A stretch of 64,000 nt of DNA from Sisyra terminalis (Eukaryota > Arthropoda > Insecta > Neuroptera > Sisyridae), in assembly GCA_958496175.1 (NCBI GenBank), contig OY292275.1:15314001-15378000 (forward strand), written 5' to 3'. Below, in pieces: positions 1-11,273 of the stretch; within the stretch, counting starts at the first letter, position 1; every line of letters begins with the position of its first letter. The position numbers and the translations under genes were made by a program. The notes under the pieces were generated by a model. That model did not search any database, was not told the origin of the DNA, and was given only the letters and a program-made list of their open reading frames with translations.

Positions 1-284
1 TTTATCACTTACTGGAAGCGCTGTTACCACTACTAGATATCCACTACTAGACCACTACTAGATCATCAAATCTTACAAATGTATTTTATAAGCAATACAG
101 ATACAAAAAATGATAGGCGTTGTATTCATAATCCGTAAACATAAACAATAAAACGAATCATTGTCCAAAAACTACGGAGGTATCTGAAAATGCAGAAAAT
201 TGTAGTCGATTAAAGTCACATGACACGTCGTTCGGAAAACTGAGATATGTGGAATCAAAATGTCTTCTGCTTGGTATTTTCAAT

Positions 285-494
285 TCAATTTGTAACTTCG
301 ATAAGGTTGCTCATTAATTTTTTCACCGCAAGTCGGGTGTTATGACCCAAACGTGGTTGATCTATATATTCCACAACATAAGGATTACTGATCCAATTTT
401 TAATTGGATTCTGAGGCGGTAACCCGGAGAATTTCAGCGAATTTAAAATTCTATCCATAATTGAAAACATCATCTTTATTAGTAGCGCAATCAA
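285..494 (-). pseudogene. Helitron helicase fragment (C-terminal part), copy A
   Basis: A 69-residue open stretch on the minus strand contains LKFSGLPPQNPIKNWI and, near its end, RLAVKKLMSNLIE. These match the late part of Helitron PIF1-family helicases, where an SGLPPH-like loop is followed by a 'GTRL-VKKL' motif (here NTRLAVKKL). There is no intact ORF around it. The fragment lies downstream, in minus-strand order, of the other minus-strand helicase piece at 1106-1315, so both probably come from one ancestral gene. Its orientation is opposite to that of the element's own termini, which is unusual. The equivalent in copy B (about 4123-4334) has one extra A in the run near 4290, which breaks the frame. 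Confidence 0.75.
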
Positions 495-857
495 CCGAAT
501 TGCAGGTCTCTAATTCGCCAGTTTTCCTATTTTGAATTTGAACTATCTATTTCATTAATATCATTTTCGTTGACAATGTTTTTTGGGGTCAATATAACAC
601 GTTTTCTCAACTAAACATGATTTTTGTAATTTGTAACCAAGTTTGGGAACACTCCCTCGATGAGTTCGGCCTTTGATTTAGTAAAGTGACAAAATTGGCA
701 AAGAATGTAATGTATGCAGGTAATGTGTCAACAGAAATTTTGCCATTAATTACTAATATCGATCAATTGTTCGGAAAACACTTTTCTAAATTAGTTATTC
801 TGCAATTCGAATTACATTTTCGAGTTTAATTTGATTGTTTTTAAATATTTCCATACT

Positions 858-1061
858 GTGGACGACTTCAGACATTAAGGATCGACTGCTGTCGATAAAA
901 TAAATGCTTGCTTTAAATTATCAAATATCTGGTACCATATAAATAAACTTCAGATGGAAGAAAACAAGAAAATTGTATTGCTGAACGATCCTTCTGCTGA
1001 TGATTTCTCCAAGAAATTAATAAATGGCCGTGTTCATTGTTTGAATTTTTATTCAAATTAA
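858..1061 (+). pseudogene. Helitron helicase fragment, plus strand, copy A (stop codon early)
   Basis: This is the plus-strand counterpart of the fragment at 4699-4896. The translation includes IWYHINKLQMEENKKIVLLN and then DPSADDFSKKL, resembling the Helitron helicase segment between the Walker B region and the 'ND..A..FS..LL' motif. In this copy the triplet after ACATT is TAA, a premature stop that copy B does not have (CAG there). No catalytic motif is present; it is a short relic. Confidence 0.6.
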
Positions 1062-1105
1062 GTTTACTATAACATTATTCAGCGGTTTTGTGAAAAAGCT
1101 AGCAA

Positions 1106-1315
1106 TTATGTAAAAATTTTGAATGAGACGAAATCCCAAAAATTCAAAGGAAATGAAATCAATACGCTCGATTCGTTGACAAGAACATAGTTATTACCGA
1201 TATTCAACATTTGCTTGGGAAATTTTTTAGCAGATTGATCATTCCACAACGCATGCCTCATGTCTCCAACTGAAATTTCTTCACATTGTGCCACAGATTT
1301 TATGATTTTAAGCAA
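1106..1315 (-). pseudogene. Helitron helicase fragment, minus strand, copy A
   Basis: The minus-strand translation contains HALWNDQSAKKFPKQMLNIG followed by VNESSVLISFPLNF. This corresponds to the Helitron helicase block 'NDQSAE.FS..LL.IG.G' and the following 'VDES.GLI..P..F'. The upstream residues (KSVAQCEEISVGD) do not match the family, so the fragment starts at a rearrangement breakpoint. The plus-strand piece ending at 1061 contains the same helicase block in the opposite direction only about 50 bp away, so the element has captured or inverted the same domain twice. Confidence 0.7.
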
Positions 1316-2027
1316 GTATTTATTTTATTGGTAGAATTCCATCTTGGAATACTTGGCACTGTTTGGGGGAAATCACCAACAACAAAATCATTGCGCTTTC
1401 AAAACATATTGAGTCAATGCGAAGATAGATCTTTCAATAACTATCGTTATATGCCTTTAAGAAAGAGTTACAGACAATATGAAATTGAAAGCATTGACAT
1501 CAAAGTGTGGGTCACGTGAACTACCAACTACGGAAAATTCCAAGCCTAATTATTTAAAAACTGATTTTATTCAAATTTTTACGTGTATTATTAAGATATG
1601 TTAATAGTTACTCTGCTATTTGGAGCGATGGTGAATTGAACTAATCATTAATCATCAAAATCAGTCCAGTAATTTTTTAGTTAAAAAATGATCTAAATAA
1701 CCTGACTTTATTTAGTATATTTAAGATATTTGATTTGACAAATCGTAAGTCAATGTAATAGCAACGTACTTCAATGAGGAGAATCAATCTGAGGACAATG
1801 CATGCACCAAAATTCATAGCTTCAATAAATTAAATGAATTGTTGACATGCCATTGAATTAACTAATTTTTGTTTTTTATTAATAATTTTTGCTCCCATTG
1901 TATAATATAATATTATTATATAATATTGAACTTCATAATTGTATTCGTATTAGTTTGTTATTAAAATTATAAATTAAGAGTAGCTAAAATATTCGTTCAT
2001 AAAAAACACTACGTTCAATTCCTGTTA

Positions 2028-2045
2028 GGCACTACGAAGTTTGCC
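2028..2045 (+). terminator. Helitron 3' terminal hairpin, copy A
   Basis: GGCACT, an ACGA loop, then AGTTTGCC folds as a 6-bp stem with a two-T bulge. It ends 7 nt before CTAG at 2053-2056. A hairpin just inside the CTRR end is the known termination signal of Helitron rolling-circle transposition. The same hairpin is at 5884-5901. Confidence 0.75.
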
Positions 2046-2773
2046 GGGTCAGCTAGTCTAATATATAAAATTCTCGTGTCACGGGGTGCGTTGCTAAACT
2101 CCTCCGAAACGGCTCGACCGATTTTCATAAAATTTTCTATGTATATTCGGTAGGCATGAGAATCGGACAACATCTATTTTTCATCCCCCTAAATGGTAAG
2201 GGTGGTCCACCCTTAAATTTTTTTTTTTATTTTTTGGATAAAATTTTTTGTTTTTATTTTTTTATGATACATCATACAAAAATACATACAACCCTAAATT
2301 TTCACCCCTCTATGATCAACCCTTATTTTTTTATTAATTAAAAACTTTAATTTTTTTGGCTAGATTTTTATTTTGTCATGACTAAGAATAACAAAAAATC
2401 ATATTACTCTTAATTTTCACCCTTCTACGATCAACCCCTATTTTAACGGAATATTAACGAAAAAAGTAAAAGTAGTAGTAAAAAAAATAATTATATTAAT
2501 AAAGCTTAAAGTAAATACGTTTTAAAAACCGTGCATACATAAAATCGTGTAATTATATATCTCCTCTGCCAGATAAAATTTTAATATTCGGTGTACTCCT
2601 TATAAGAAGTAGGCATGTGAAAATATTTTTTTTTAAAAATTCCTGCCCTAAAAGAGTGAATTGGGGTGATTAAGTTTCTTTGAGAAAATGTAGAGTTAAT
2701 CAACAATCGAAATTTTGAATTTACTAAGTGTAATTAATAAATAAAGAATAAATTAATAATAAGTTTCTGTTTT

Positions 2774-3469
<696 letters not shown>

Positions 3470-3689
3470 CAATGCCCATTGTGTAAGCATAGGGAAACCG
3501 CCCTCACTCTCATTTTCCCCACCGCACTTCTAAACAACCATAAATACAGCTGTGAATATACTGGGTTATGTTGAGCTGGTGGAAAAGTAAAATTGCCACA
3601 ATTGGTCCCATCACCAGATCCGTTACGCTCATTAGATTATAGGCTAGGAAATGATTCTAAAAATTTCTGGACCAAAACTCAAAAATATA

Positions 3690-3763
3690 ACAGTTGATTA
3701 CAAACAACGTCGTTTGGGGCAACGCATATTGTGCTGGAAAAATTCATGTCCCTCTTCAAGGTA
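3690..3763 (+). pseudogene. Relic resembling the Helitron N-terminal Cys/GK region
   Basis: One plus-strand frame reads TNNVVWGNAYCAGKIHVPLQ. The order 'C..GK(I/V)..P' resembles the conserved 'CC..GKV.LP' motif near the N-terminus of Helitron replicase/helicase proteins. It is only about 24 residues and lies between AT-rich sequence, so the assignment rests on this motif and on its position inside a Helitron in the expected orientation. Confidence 0.4.
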
Positions 3764-4122
3764 TAATTCCATAATAATTTTTGGATAACATTTAAATTAA
3801 TTTTTATTTTTCAAATAATTTAAGAAAATCTTAAACAAAAACAGACAAGAACAAATTTATCACTTACTGGAAGCGCTGTTACGTCTACTAGATATCCACT
3901 ACTAGATCATCAAATCTTACAAATGTATTTTATGAGCAATACAGATACAGAAATTGATAGGCGTTGTATTCATAATCCGTAAACATAAACAATAAAACGA
4001 ATCATTGTCCAAAAACTACGGAGGTATCTGAAAATGCAGAAAATTGTAATCGATTAAAGTCACACGACACGTCGTTCGGAAAACTGAGATATGTGGAATC
4101 AAAATGTCTTCTGCTTTGTATT

Positions 4123-4334
4123 TTCAATTCAATTTGTAACTTCGATAAGGTTGCTCATTAATTTTTTCACCGCAAGTCGGGTGTTATGACCAAAACGTGG
4201 TTGATCTATATATTCCACAACATAAGGATTACTGATCCAATTTTTAATTGGATTCTGAGGCGGTAACCCGGAGAATTTCAGCGAATTTAAAAATTCTATC
4301 CATAATTGAAAACATCATCTTTATTAGTAACGCA
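4123..4334 (-). pseudogene. Helitron helicase fragment (C-terminal part), copy B, frameshifted
   Basis: This is the same sequence as 285-494 with an extra A in the A-run near 4290, which shifts the frame inside the SGLPP...RLAVKKL region. Other differences are single-base substitutions. Confidence 0.7.
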
Positions 4335-4698
4335 ATCAACCGAATTGAAGGTCTCCAATTCGCCAGTTTTCTTATTTTGAATCTGAATTATCTATTTCAT
4401 TAATATCATTTTCGTTGACAACGTTTTTTGGGGTCAATATAACACGTTCTCTCAACTAAACATGATTTTTGTAATTTGTAACCAAGTTTGGGAACACCCT
4501 CTCGATGAGTTCGGTCTTTGATTTAGTAAAGTGACAAAATTGGCAAAGAATGTAATGTATGCAGGTGATGTGTCAACAGAAATTTTGCCATTACCAATAT
4601 CGAGAAATTGTTTGGAAAACACTTTTCTAAATTAGTTATTCTGCAATTCGAATTACATTTTCGAGTTTAATTTAATTGTTTTTAAATATTTCCATACA

Positions 4699-4896
4699 GT
4701 GGACGACTTCAGACATTCAGGATCGACTGCTGTCGATAAAATAAATGCTTGCTTTAAATTATCAAATATCTGGTACCATATAAATAAACTTCAGATGGAA
4801 GAAAACAAGAAAATTGTATTGCTGAACGATCCTTCTGCTGATGATTTCTCCAAGAAATTAATAAATGGCCGTGTTCATTGTTTGAATTTTTATTAA
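4699..4896 (+). pseudogene. Helitron helicase fragment, plus strand, copy B
   Basis: A 65-residue open frame carries the helicase-like block with LLNDPSADDFSKKLINGR. In family members this sits after the strand-separation motifs and before the 'GLI.LP' segment. It is much shorter than a Helitron helicase (usually well over 1000 residues), has no Walker motifs and ends in the nearby AT-rich sequence. It differs from copy A by lacking the early stop codon. Confidence 0.6.
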
Positions 4897-4919
4897 AATT
4901 AAGTTTACTAAAACATTAT

Positions 4920-5156
4920 TCAGCGGTTTTGTGAAAAAGCTAGCACTTTTGTAAACATTTTGAATGAGACGAAATCCCAAAAATTCAAAGGAAATGAAAT
5001 CAATACGCTCGATTCGTTGACAGGAACATGGTTATTACCGATATTCAACATTTGCTTGGGAAATTTTTCAGCAGATTGATCATTCCACAACGCATGCCTT
5101 ATGTCTCCAACTGAAATTTCTTCACATTGTGCCACAGATTTTATGATTTTAAGCAA
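4920..5156 (-). pseudogene. Helitron helicase fragment, minus strand, copy B
   Basis: This copy of 1106-1315 reads LWNDQSAEKFPKQMLNIGNN and VNESSVLISFPLNFWDFVSF. It retains SAEKF where copy A has SAKKF, so copy B is closer to the family consensus (NDQSAE.F). The two copies diverged by point changes after duplication. Confidence 0.7.
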
Positions 5157-5883
5157 GTATTTATTTTATTAATAGAATTCCATCTTGGAATACTTGGCAC
5201 TGTTTGGGGGAAATCAGCAACAATAAAATCATTGCGCTTTCAAAACATATTGAGTCAATGCGAAGATAGATCTTTCAATAACTATCGTTATTTGCCTTTA
5301 AGAAAGAGTTACAGACAGTATGAAATTGACAGCATTGACATCAAAGTGTGGGTCACGTGAACTACCAACTACGGAAAATTCCAAGCCTAATTATTTAAAA
5401 CTGATTTTATTCATATTTTTCCGTATATTATTAAGATATATTAATAGTTACTCTGCTATTTGGAGCGATGGTGAATTGACCTAATCATTAATCATCAAAA
5501 TCAGTCCAGTAATTTTTTAGTTAAAAAATGATCTAAATAACCTGACTTTATTTAGTATATTTAAGATATTTGATTTGACAAATCATATGTCAATGTAATG
5601 GCAACGTACTTCAATGAGGAGAATCAATCTGAGGGCAATGCATGCACCAAAATTCATAGCTTCAATAAATTAAATGAATCGTTGACATGCCATTGAATTA
5701 ACTAATTTTTGTTTTTTATTAATAATTTTTACTCCCATTGTATAGTATAATATTATTATATAATATTGTTCTATTTAAATATAGAACTTCATAATTGTAT
5801 TCGTATTACTTTGTTATTAAAATTATAAATTAAGAGTAGCTAAAATATTCGTTCATAAAAAACACTACGTTCAATTCCTGTTA

Positions 5884-5901
5884 GGCACTACGAAGTTTGC
5901 C
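5884..5901 (+). terminator. Helitron 3' terminal hairpin, copy B
   Basis: Same hairpin as 2028-2045 (GGCACT / AGT-tt-GCC with an ACGA loop), 7 nt upstream of the terminal CTAG at 5909-5912. Confidence 0.75.
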
Positions 5902-5964
5902 GGGTCAGCTAGTATATGTATAAAAATGTATATGGCAGAGTAAATGAATGTGTGTATACTAAAA

Positions 5965-6662
5965 AAATACCAAAAAAAAAAATTCCCTGAAAGTTTGAGC
6001 CCTTAATATTAATTTTAAGTCCTCGACCAAGACGTGTAAAGATTTCCCATTGAAAATACACGGAAATTCTGATTTTTTATTTTTAAATTTCTATATCTCA
6101 GCGGCATTCCAGGGATCGCTTTTACCGAAGATGATTTTTACTCAGAATTAAACGCTCTACAAAAGTGCCCATTGCGGCAAAGCTGTAACTCACACCGGTG
6201 AGGTAGTACGGGCCACTGAACCTGATTTTTCCATAAAATTCAAGGCTTAATATCTCGTTTAATATTGATCTTCGCGATTTGGTCTACAGAAACTTTTTTG
6301 TAGGAAATCAAATTCTCTACAAGTTTTTCATTTATAATTTTTCCGTAGCTCTTGTTATTTACGAGATAAATGCAAAAAAAAAACATTTTATGGAAAAATC
6401 AGGTTCAGTGGCCCGTACTACCTCACCGGTGTCAGTTACAACTTTGTCGCAATGGGCACTTTTGTAGAGCGTTTAATTCTGAGAAAAAAACATCTTCGGT
6501 AAAAGCGATCACATCAAATTCCGCTGAGATATAGAAATTTAAAAATAAAAAATCAGAGTTTCCGTGAATTTTCAATGGGAAATCTTTACACGTCTTGGTC
6601 GAGGACTTAAAATTAATATTAAGGGCTCAAACTTTCAGAGAATTTTGTTTTTTGGTATTTCC
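5965..6662. mobile_element. Large inverted-repeat (foldback) element, arms ~280 bp
   Basis: Left arm about 5965-6243 and right arm about 6384-6662 are inverted copies with only scattered mismatches. Examples are AAGTCCTCGACCAAGACGTG near 6021 against its complement near 6594, and CACCGGTGAGGTAGTACGGG near 6191 against its complement near 6412. The spacer of about 140 bp begins with TTAATATCTCGTTTAATATT. There is no coding capacity and no clear target-site duplication. It lies only ~50 bp beyond the end of Helitron B. Superfamily not recognised. Confidence 0.8.
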
Positions 6663-6900
6663 AACAAAACTTCACGATGGGACCAAAAAAAGTCAAAAAA
6701 AGTAAAAAAAAAGTCATCCTAGACTATATAGTAATATATGTTAGAATTTATAATGGTATGAAAGATAAATTATTTGTACGTATAGCATATATGTATTTAT
6801 GGAATAATTTTATAATATAAAATGCTAGATATGGAAAATTTGTAAAATATAATGTATAAAAGTGGCCAAAAGTTGGAAAAACAGGGCCAAATAAAAAAAA

Positions 6901-6975
6901 TCGCGAATTAAAATAAAAACAAAGTCGAAAATGCAACGTTGCCAGATTGTGGGTGTGCTAAAGTACACTTGAGCC
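6901..6975 (+). repeat. Solo arm of the GGCT-type MITE (75 bp)
   Basis: TCGCGAATT through GTACACTTGAGCC matches the right arm of the MITE at 46134-46358, with one or two mismatches per 20 bp. No opposite arm was found nearby, so this is a single terminal fragment. Confidence 0.7.
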
Positions 6976-7824
6976 ACTTTTTAACATAACAACTAAATAA
7001 TAAGAGCAGATATTCGGCAAAGTTAAAATGGTTAGAGAATTATAGTTTCTTGCAAATATATAATGTGTGATTTTTTAGTTTTAGTCTATCAATTTGTAAA
7101 TATAAAGTTTGCTTGATTTATTTTGGTTTCCCAACTTTGTAAACAAAATAAATCTTTTATGTATTCACATACGACAGTTGAATGCTTGTTGTTCAATTAT
7201 TCCCGAAAGACCGGAACTGTTTCCTTAACTTTACAAATGAAAGTTTATTTTCCCTCAAGGAATTAATTATAATTTTGCATAACAAAACAGAAGATTTTGA
7301 GAAATTAACGCCTTTTTGATAAAATCATATAAACAATGGATTATAATTTTCCTCAGTGTAACGCTTTGTCTAACTATACAAGTTTTGAATATAAACACTA
7401 GCAAAGTTGTTACTATAGACGTATTGTGCATTATAAGCTTTTGAGTGCTTTAGAAAAGCTTTGAACCTTCAGAAATTAAACTTCGTTACAAACTCATTAG
7501 TAAAATGCAATCATAACAATCGTTAAACAGCATTCTCTTTTTAATGTTTCATATTTTCTTTAAAGTTAAATGATAATTAAAGTTAATAATTTAATCCGTT
7601 GACCATTATTATTTTCTTGTAAGCGATTAGTTGTATTAAAAAATTGCTAATACAAAGGATAAAAATCAAAGATTTTTTTAAACGTTTAATTTATGCTGTG
7701 TATACAATATATAGAATATATTGCGGTCCAATTTACGTAGTTTAATTTAATATAATATATAAAAATCATACCATAAACATAAATTTGAACAGAAGTTCAA
7801 ACAAAAATATTCGTGACGTATTGC

Positions 7825-7865
7825 CCAGATACGTATTTCGATTGCCAAGCATGCTTCCTCAGTGG
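7825..7865 (-). ncRNA. Hammerhead ribozyme motif, family 1, left arm
   Basis: On the minus strand the order is CCA (stem I), CUGAGGA core, stem II, GAAA core, UACGUAUC, then UGG (stem I'). CCA pairs with UGG. Position 7 of the core may be any base, so CUGAGGA satisfies the consensus CUGANGA. Stem II here is GCATGC-TTG-GCAATC with two internal mismatches, versus an inferred ancestral GATTGC/GCAATC. Stem III would be formed by the palindrome AUACGUAU; predicted cleavage follows AUC. Confidence 0.7.
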
Positions 7866-7944
7866 TCATCAAGTAGTTTGGATCACTCCGTAACTGCTTT
7901 GTGATGATTCACGGAGTTACGGAGTGATCCAAACTGCTTGATAA

Positions 7945-7985
7945 CCACTGAGGAAGATTTATTGGCAATCGAAATACGTATCTGG
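7945..7985 (+). ncRNA. Hammerhead ribozyme motif, family 1, right arm
   Basis: CCA (7945-7947), CUGAGGA (7948-7954), stem II with GATT/AATC paired, GAAA (7971-7974), UACGUAUC (7975-7982), UGG (7983-7985). Stem I pairs CCA with UGG; predicted cleavage is after C7982. All invariant core bases are present. Stem II has lost its two inner pairs, so activity may be weak. Confidence 0.7.
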
Positions 7986-8128
7986 GCAATACGTCACGAA
8001 TATTTTTGTTTAAACTCTTGTTCAAATTTTTGTTTATAGTATGATTTTTATATATTATTATTTATTATATTAAATTATACTACATAAATTGGACCGCAAT
8101 AAATTCCATATATTGTATACACAGTATA

Positions 8129-10814
8129 ACTGTTCAAAGTCAGCGAAAACATCTTGTTTTGGTTTAATTTATGGTTTACATTTAAAGTTTTACATTGAGC
8201 ATTTAATATTTGCTCATAAGAAAGTATAAAATACTTCTTAAACTTGAATTTTATGGTTACACTGAAACATCGAATGTATTAAGTTTACAAAAGCTGTAGC
8301 TCACAAAAAGTTTATGGATACAAAACCTTAATGTAACCCAACAAATATTTTATCAACTTATTATATGAAAAGGCTAAATGAAAATTACTTATGATTTTTC
8401 TCTTTGAAAATCAGTTTCAAAGAGTTCAACAATATACCTAAGATCGAATAAAAAACACCAGATCGAAATCAAAGCTCAATTAATTAGACTAATTGATTTT
8501 ATTAGATCTCTGATTTTCTATTAAAACCTATATATTTGTGTTCATCGTATTATGTCGCATTAATTGATTTGGTCGCAGTATTTATTTTGGCTCATTAGCT
8601 TTCTGCTTTGGCGTAACTGTTAATATTTAATTGGCGCTGTTTATAAAGGAAGAAAGGAAATGATAACATTTTTATGCTCTGATAATGGACGTTTAATCGA
8701 TGGAAAGATCGCCATTAACGTACTTCACATCTATAGTGAAATACATTGATCAATGACGCGAAAGAATACCAACAAAATCAAAGTAGATAAGTTTTACATA
8801 ATAATGTTCCGCAAGATCTGTGAGAACGGTTTATAATCAGCATCCGTTCAGGTTTTCTTCTGTCACCGCATTACAAATAGACGAATCTGTCCTATTCCGG
8901 ATTGCAGGGACAAGGGGGATTTCCCTTGGGTGAGTTAACAGGTCAAATCTTTGATTTTTTAAACTAAGGAAAATCGACCAAAAATTATTCCATTTTTGGT
9001 AGATCTCCCAGAAAATATTCATTTTATTTTACAAATAAATATTTATGATTTTTATAAACAAAGAAATTGGTAAGCAATTAAATAAATCAAAAATTAGAAA
9101 AATTTTGATAAATTCAATATTTTTTTTGAGGTGCCACAATTGCTACCATATAAGCTACCAGTAGTTTAATATCAAATTTCAAACTGATTTCATTAAATAA
9201 CTGACAAGTCATCAAATGAAAATGAAACATGATCACCAAAAGATATTGGGAAAAAATTGTATATACCTACATACTTTGATTAGGATTCATCACAGTATTG
9301 TTAAGAAGAAAAATAATTGGAACTAGAATTTTCATTAAAAATTATTATCATGATCTTGAACAATTTTTTCGATAAAGTGAATAGAAAAATAATAATAAAA
9401 AAACATTTCAATTGCGAAAATTGTTTAAAAAGTTCTTAATGTCTTAAAATTTATCTACCATTTAAAAAAAACACATAAATTTCGTTAGATTGGGTTAAGA
9501 AATTTAAAAAAAAATCAAATATTTTTAAGGAAGTTGTCATAAAAATGTCTTGAAAACCAAAGAAAATAACATTCAGAAGTATACTATAACAAATTTGATT
9601 GTTAATTAAACCTATCTATAAATTACTATAAAATTTAAGAAGTAAATAGGATTTTGGTATTAAAACAAATGGTGTTATTGTTGTATACCCTGAAACAAAT
9701 CCCAACGAACCCGTCAAAATAAATAAATTAATCGTGAAAACGTATCAAAACTATAGTAGGATAATATATCCTAGTACCCACTAATAACCAATAAATAATC
9801 AAAAAAAGTTTACTTAAATTTGGTAATTGTGATCAATTATTATAGATTTGTACAATAGTAGATATACATTAATCATGCTTAAAGACTAAGAAATAAAAAA
9901 AATCTTTGCTAAACACCCGTTTATAATATGAAGGATTACTCAAAAATATATGTATCATCCGCTGATAAATCATCGCACTTCTAAAAATACCACTTGTTAC
10001 ATTTGCCAAATTGCCTCATAGTTGGTTATTTTTAGTACTTGTACCTTTGAGGGTTGAGATCATTATTATTTTTTCTTCCTTGTTTTTTTCCAATCAGGTT
10101 CTTGAAGACTCGAATTTGGTAGGCCTTATTAACCTCCGTCAATGTAAAGAAAAACTAAAAAAATACATTATTGGGACCTTGCATCCCTACAGTATTCAAA
10201 CATCAAAAATCATAGAAGGACTTTGAAATGATCAAAAGATGCCAAAGTAAAATTTGTCAGTCTTTTTTTGGAGCGGAACCTAACCGGATTCAGCGGAACC
10301 TAAGCGTCGAGGATGTCATTCAATTCATTAAGGAGATCCCAATTCGATACGTACAAAAGGTGGAAAAACATCCACAAAAGTTAGTCTTGGGAACACTAAA
10401 GAAACCTTCACACAAGAGACTAAAAATAGGGCTCATTATAGCTTTTTGTAGTTTTATCAATTTTAACTAATTTTGGTCTAGCTGTTGTATGGTTTTGGAT
10501 TTTATGTCTTATTTTTTGTATAAAGTTGTTAAAATTTTGCCATCCTTATTTCCTCGTGACGATGATTAGACGAATGTAAATAATTTGGTATTTTGGAGGA
10601 ACCTGCGCATTCAGTTCTTACCAAACAAAAATAAAATAACAAAAATTAATTAAATAACACCAACTTGACTTCGATCTTTGAAAAAAATCAATATTTCCGA
10701 AGCAGTTCTGCAAAATTGAGTCAACTTTGACCAGATTTTTTCAACAAAATTGATATTTTCTTAATTAAGAGGATACATATCGTTTAATAATCTTTGATCA
10801 AAGTTTGATGTGCC
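8129..10814. other. AT-rich non-coding stretch
   Basis: No supported gene. Two short adjacent open frames at 10011-10226 and 10228-10470 follow a pyrimidine-rich tract ending in CAG (a plausible splice acceptor near 10097), but their translations resemble no family I recognise and they are interrupted by a stop. No further repeats of note were seen. Confidence 0.5.
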
Positions 10815-11265
10815 TAAGGATGCAACATGGCTCATGAAAAATGTCGATATTAAAGCATTGATATTTTCAAGAGTGAAACATCGATGTTCAGAACATCGAC
10901 GTTTATGAACGATATATTTATTTTTTTCGATGGTTTTTAGCACCGTTTAGATATATTATTATAAAATACACCTTAAAAAATAATATATGAACCGTAAAAT
11001 CGTAAAATCCGCCAGTTTATATTCTAACGTCGTTAGATTACAATCTAGCCTACCGTTAGTTTATAAACTGACGTAATTTACAAATCTACGCTTGTGGTTG
11101 AGAGAGATATCTGTTTATGTATATTGCTGTAGACCATGAATCGTTTACAAAACATCGCTCTTGAAAAACGATATATCATCGATATTTTGGGTTTCAATAT
11201 CGACATTAAAATATCGATGTTTATGTACAATGTTTGAAAAAATCGATGTACCGTTTACATCCCTA
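10815..11265. mobile_element. hAT-like MITE, 451 bp, with imperfect 8-bp TSD
   Basis: Terminal inverted repeats are TAAGGATGCAAC at the left and GTTTACATCCCTA at the right, that is TAGGGATGTAAAC-like, a terminus common in hAT elements. Flanking octamers GATGTGCC (10807-10814) and GGTGTGCT (11266-11273) agree at 6 of 8 positions, the TSD length of hAT. The interior is rich in ATCGATGTT-type inverted motifs near both ends (about 10845-10925 and 11150-11250). No transposase. Confidence 0.65.
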
Positions 11266-11273
11266 GGTGTGCT

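Larger units (their letters stand above)
1..2056 (+). mobile_element. Helitron copy A, 3' part (5' end lies outside the window)
   Basis: This is the 3' 2 kb of a Helitron whose remainder lies before the window. It aligns over its whole length with 3856-5912, with few substitutions and some short indels; for example, copy A has a 12-bp extra repeat of the CCACTACTAGA type near position 35 and lacks a 16-bp stretch present near 5768. The 3' terminus is a hairpin (2028-2045) followed 7 nt later by CTAG (2053-2056) and then a T, as expected for Helitron 3' ends (CTRR followed by T). The next element begins at the very next base. Coding capacity is destroyed; only helicase fragments remain. Confidence 0.85.
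7692..8128. mobile_element. Palindromic element carrying two inverted hammerhead ribozymes (family 1)
   Basis: Arms of ~200 bp run from TATGCTGTGTATACAATATA at 7692 to its complement ending at 8128. Each arm holds GCGGTCCAATTTA, then a TATA-like AT-rich stretch, then AATATTCGTGACGTATTGCC, then a hammerhead motif, and finally GTTTGGATCACTCCGTAAC next to the centre (~7900-7910). There is no ORF. The organisation resembles inverted pseudo-LTR units of Penelope-like retroelements, which are known to carry hammerheads, but no reverse transcriptase is present to prove it. Confidence 0.7.

Noticed and set aside
1286..1519. Plus-strand frame in Helitron A (and 5127-5360 in B) with LSQCEDRSFNNYRY
   Set aside because: Conserved between the two Helitron copies only because they are recent duplicates; no recognisable domain.
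4838..4857. CTGATGA followed by GAAA inside Helitron B (also 997 in copy A)
   Set aside because: The intervening bases form no stem II, no stem I exists, and the sequence is the coding of the SADDFSKK helicase motif; chance resemblance to a hammerhead.
10011..10470. Two adjacent plus-strand frames possibly forming one exon
   Set aside because: Interrupted by a stop, and neither translation resembles a known family; not enough for a gene call.
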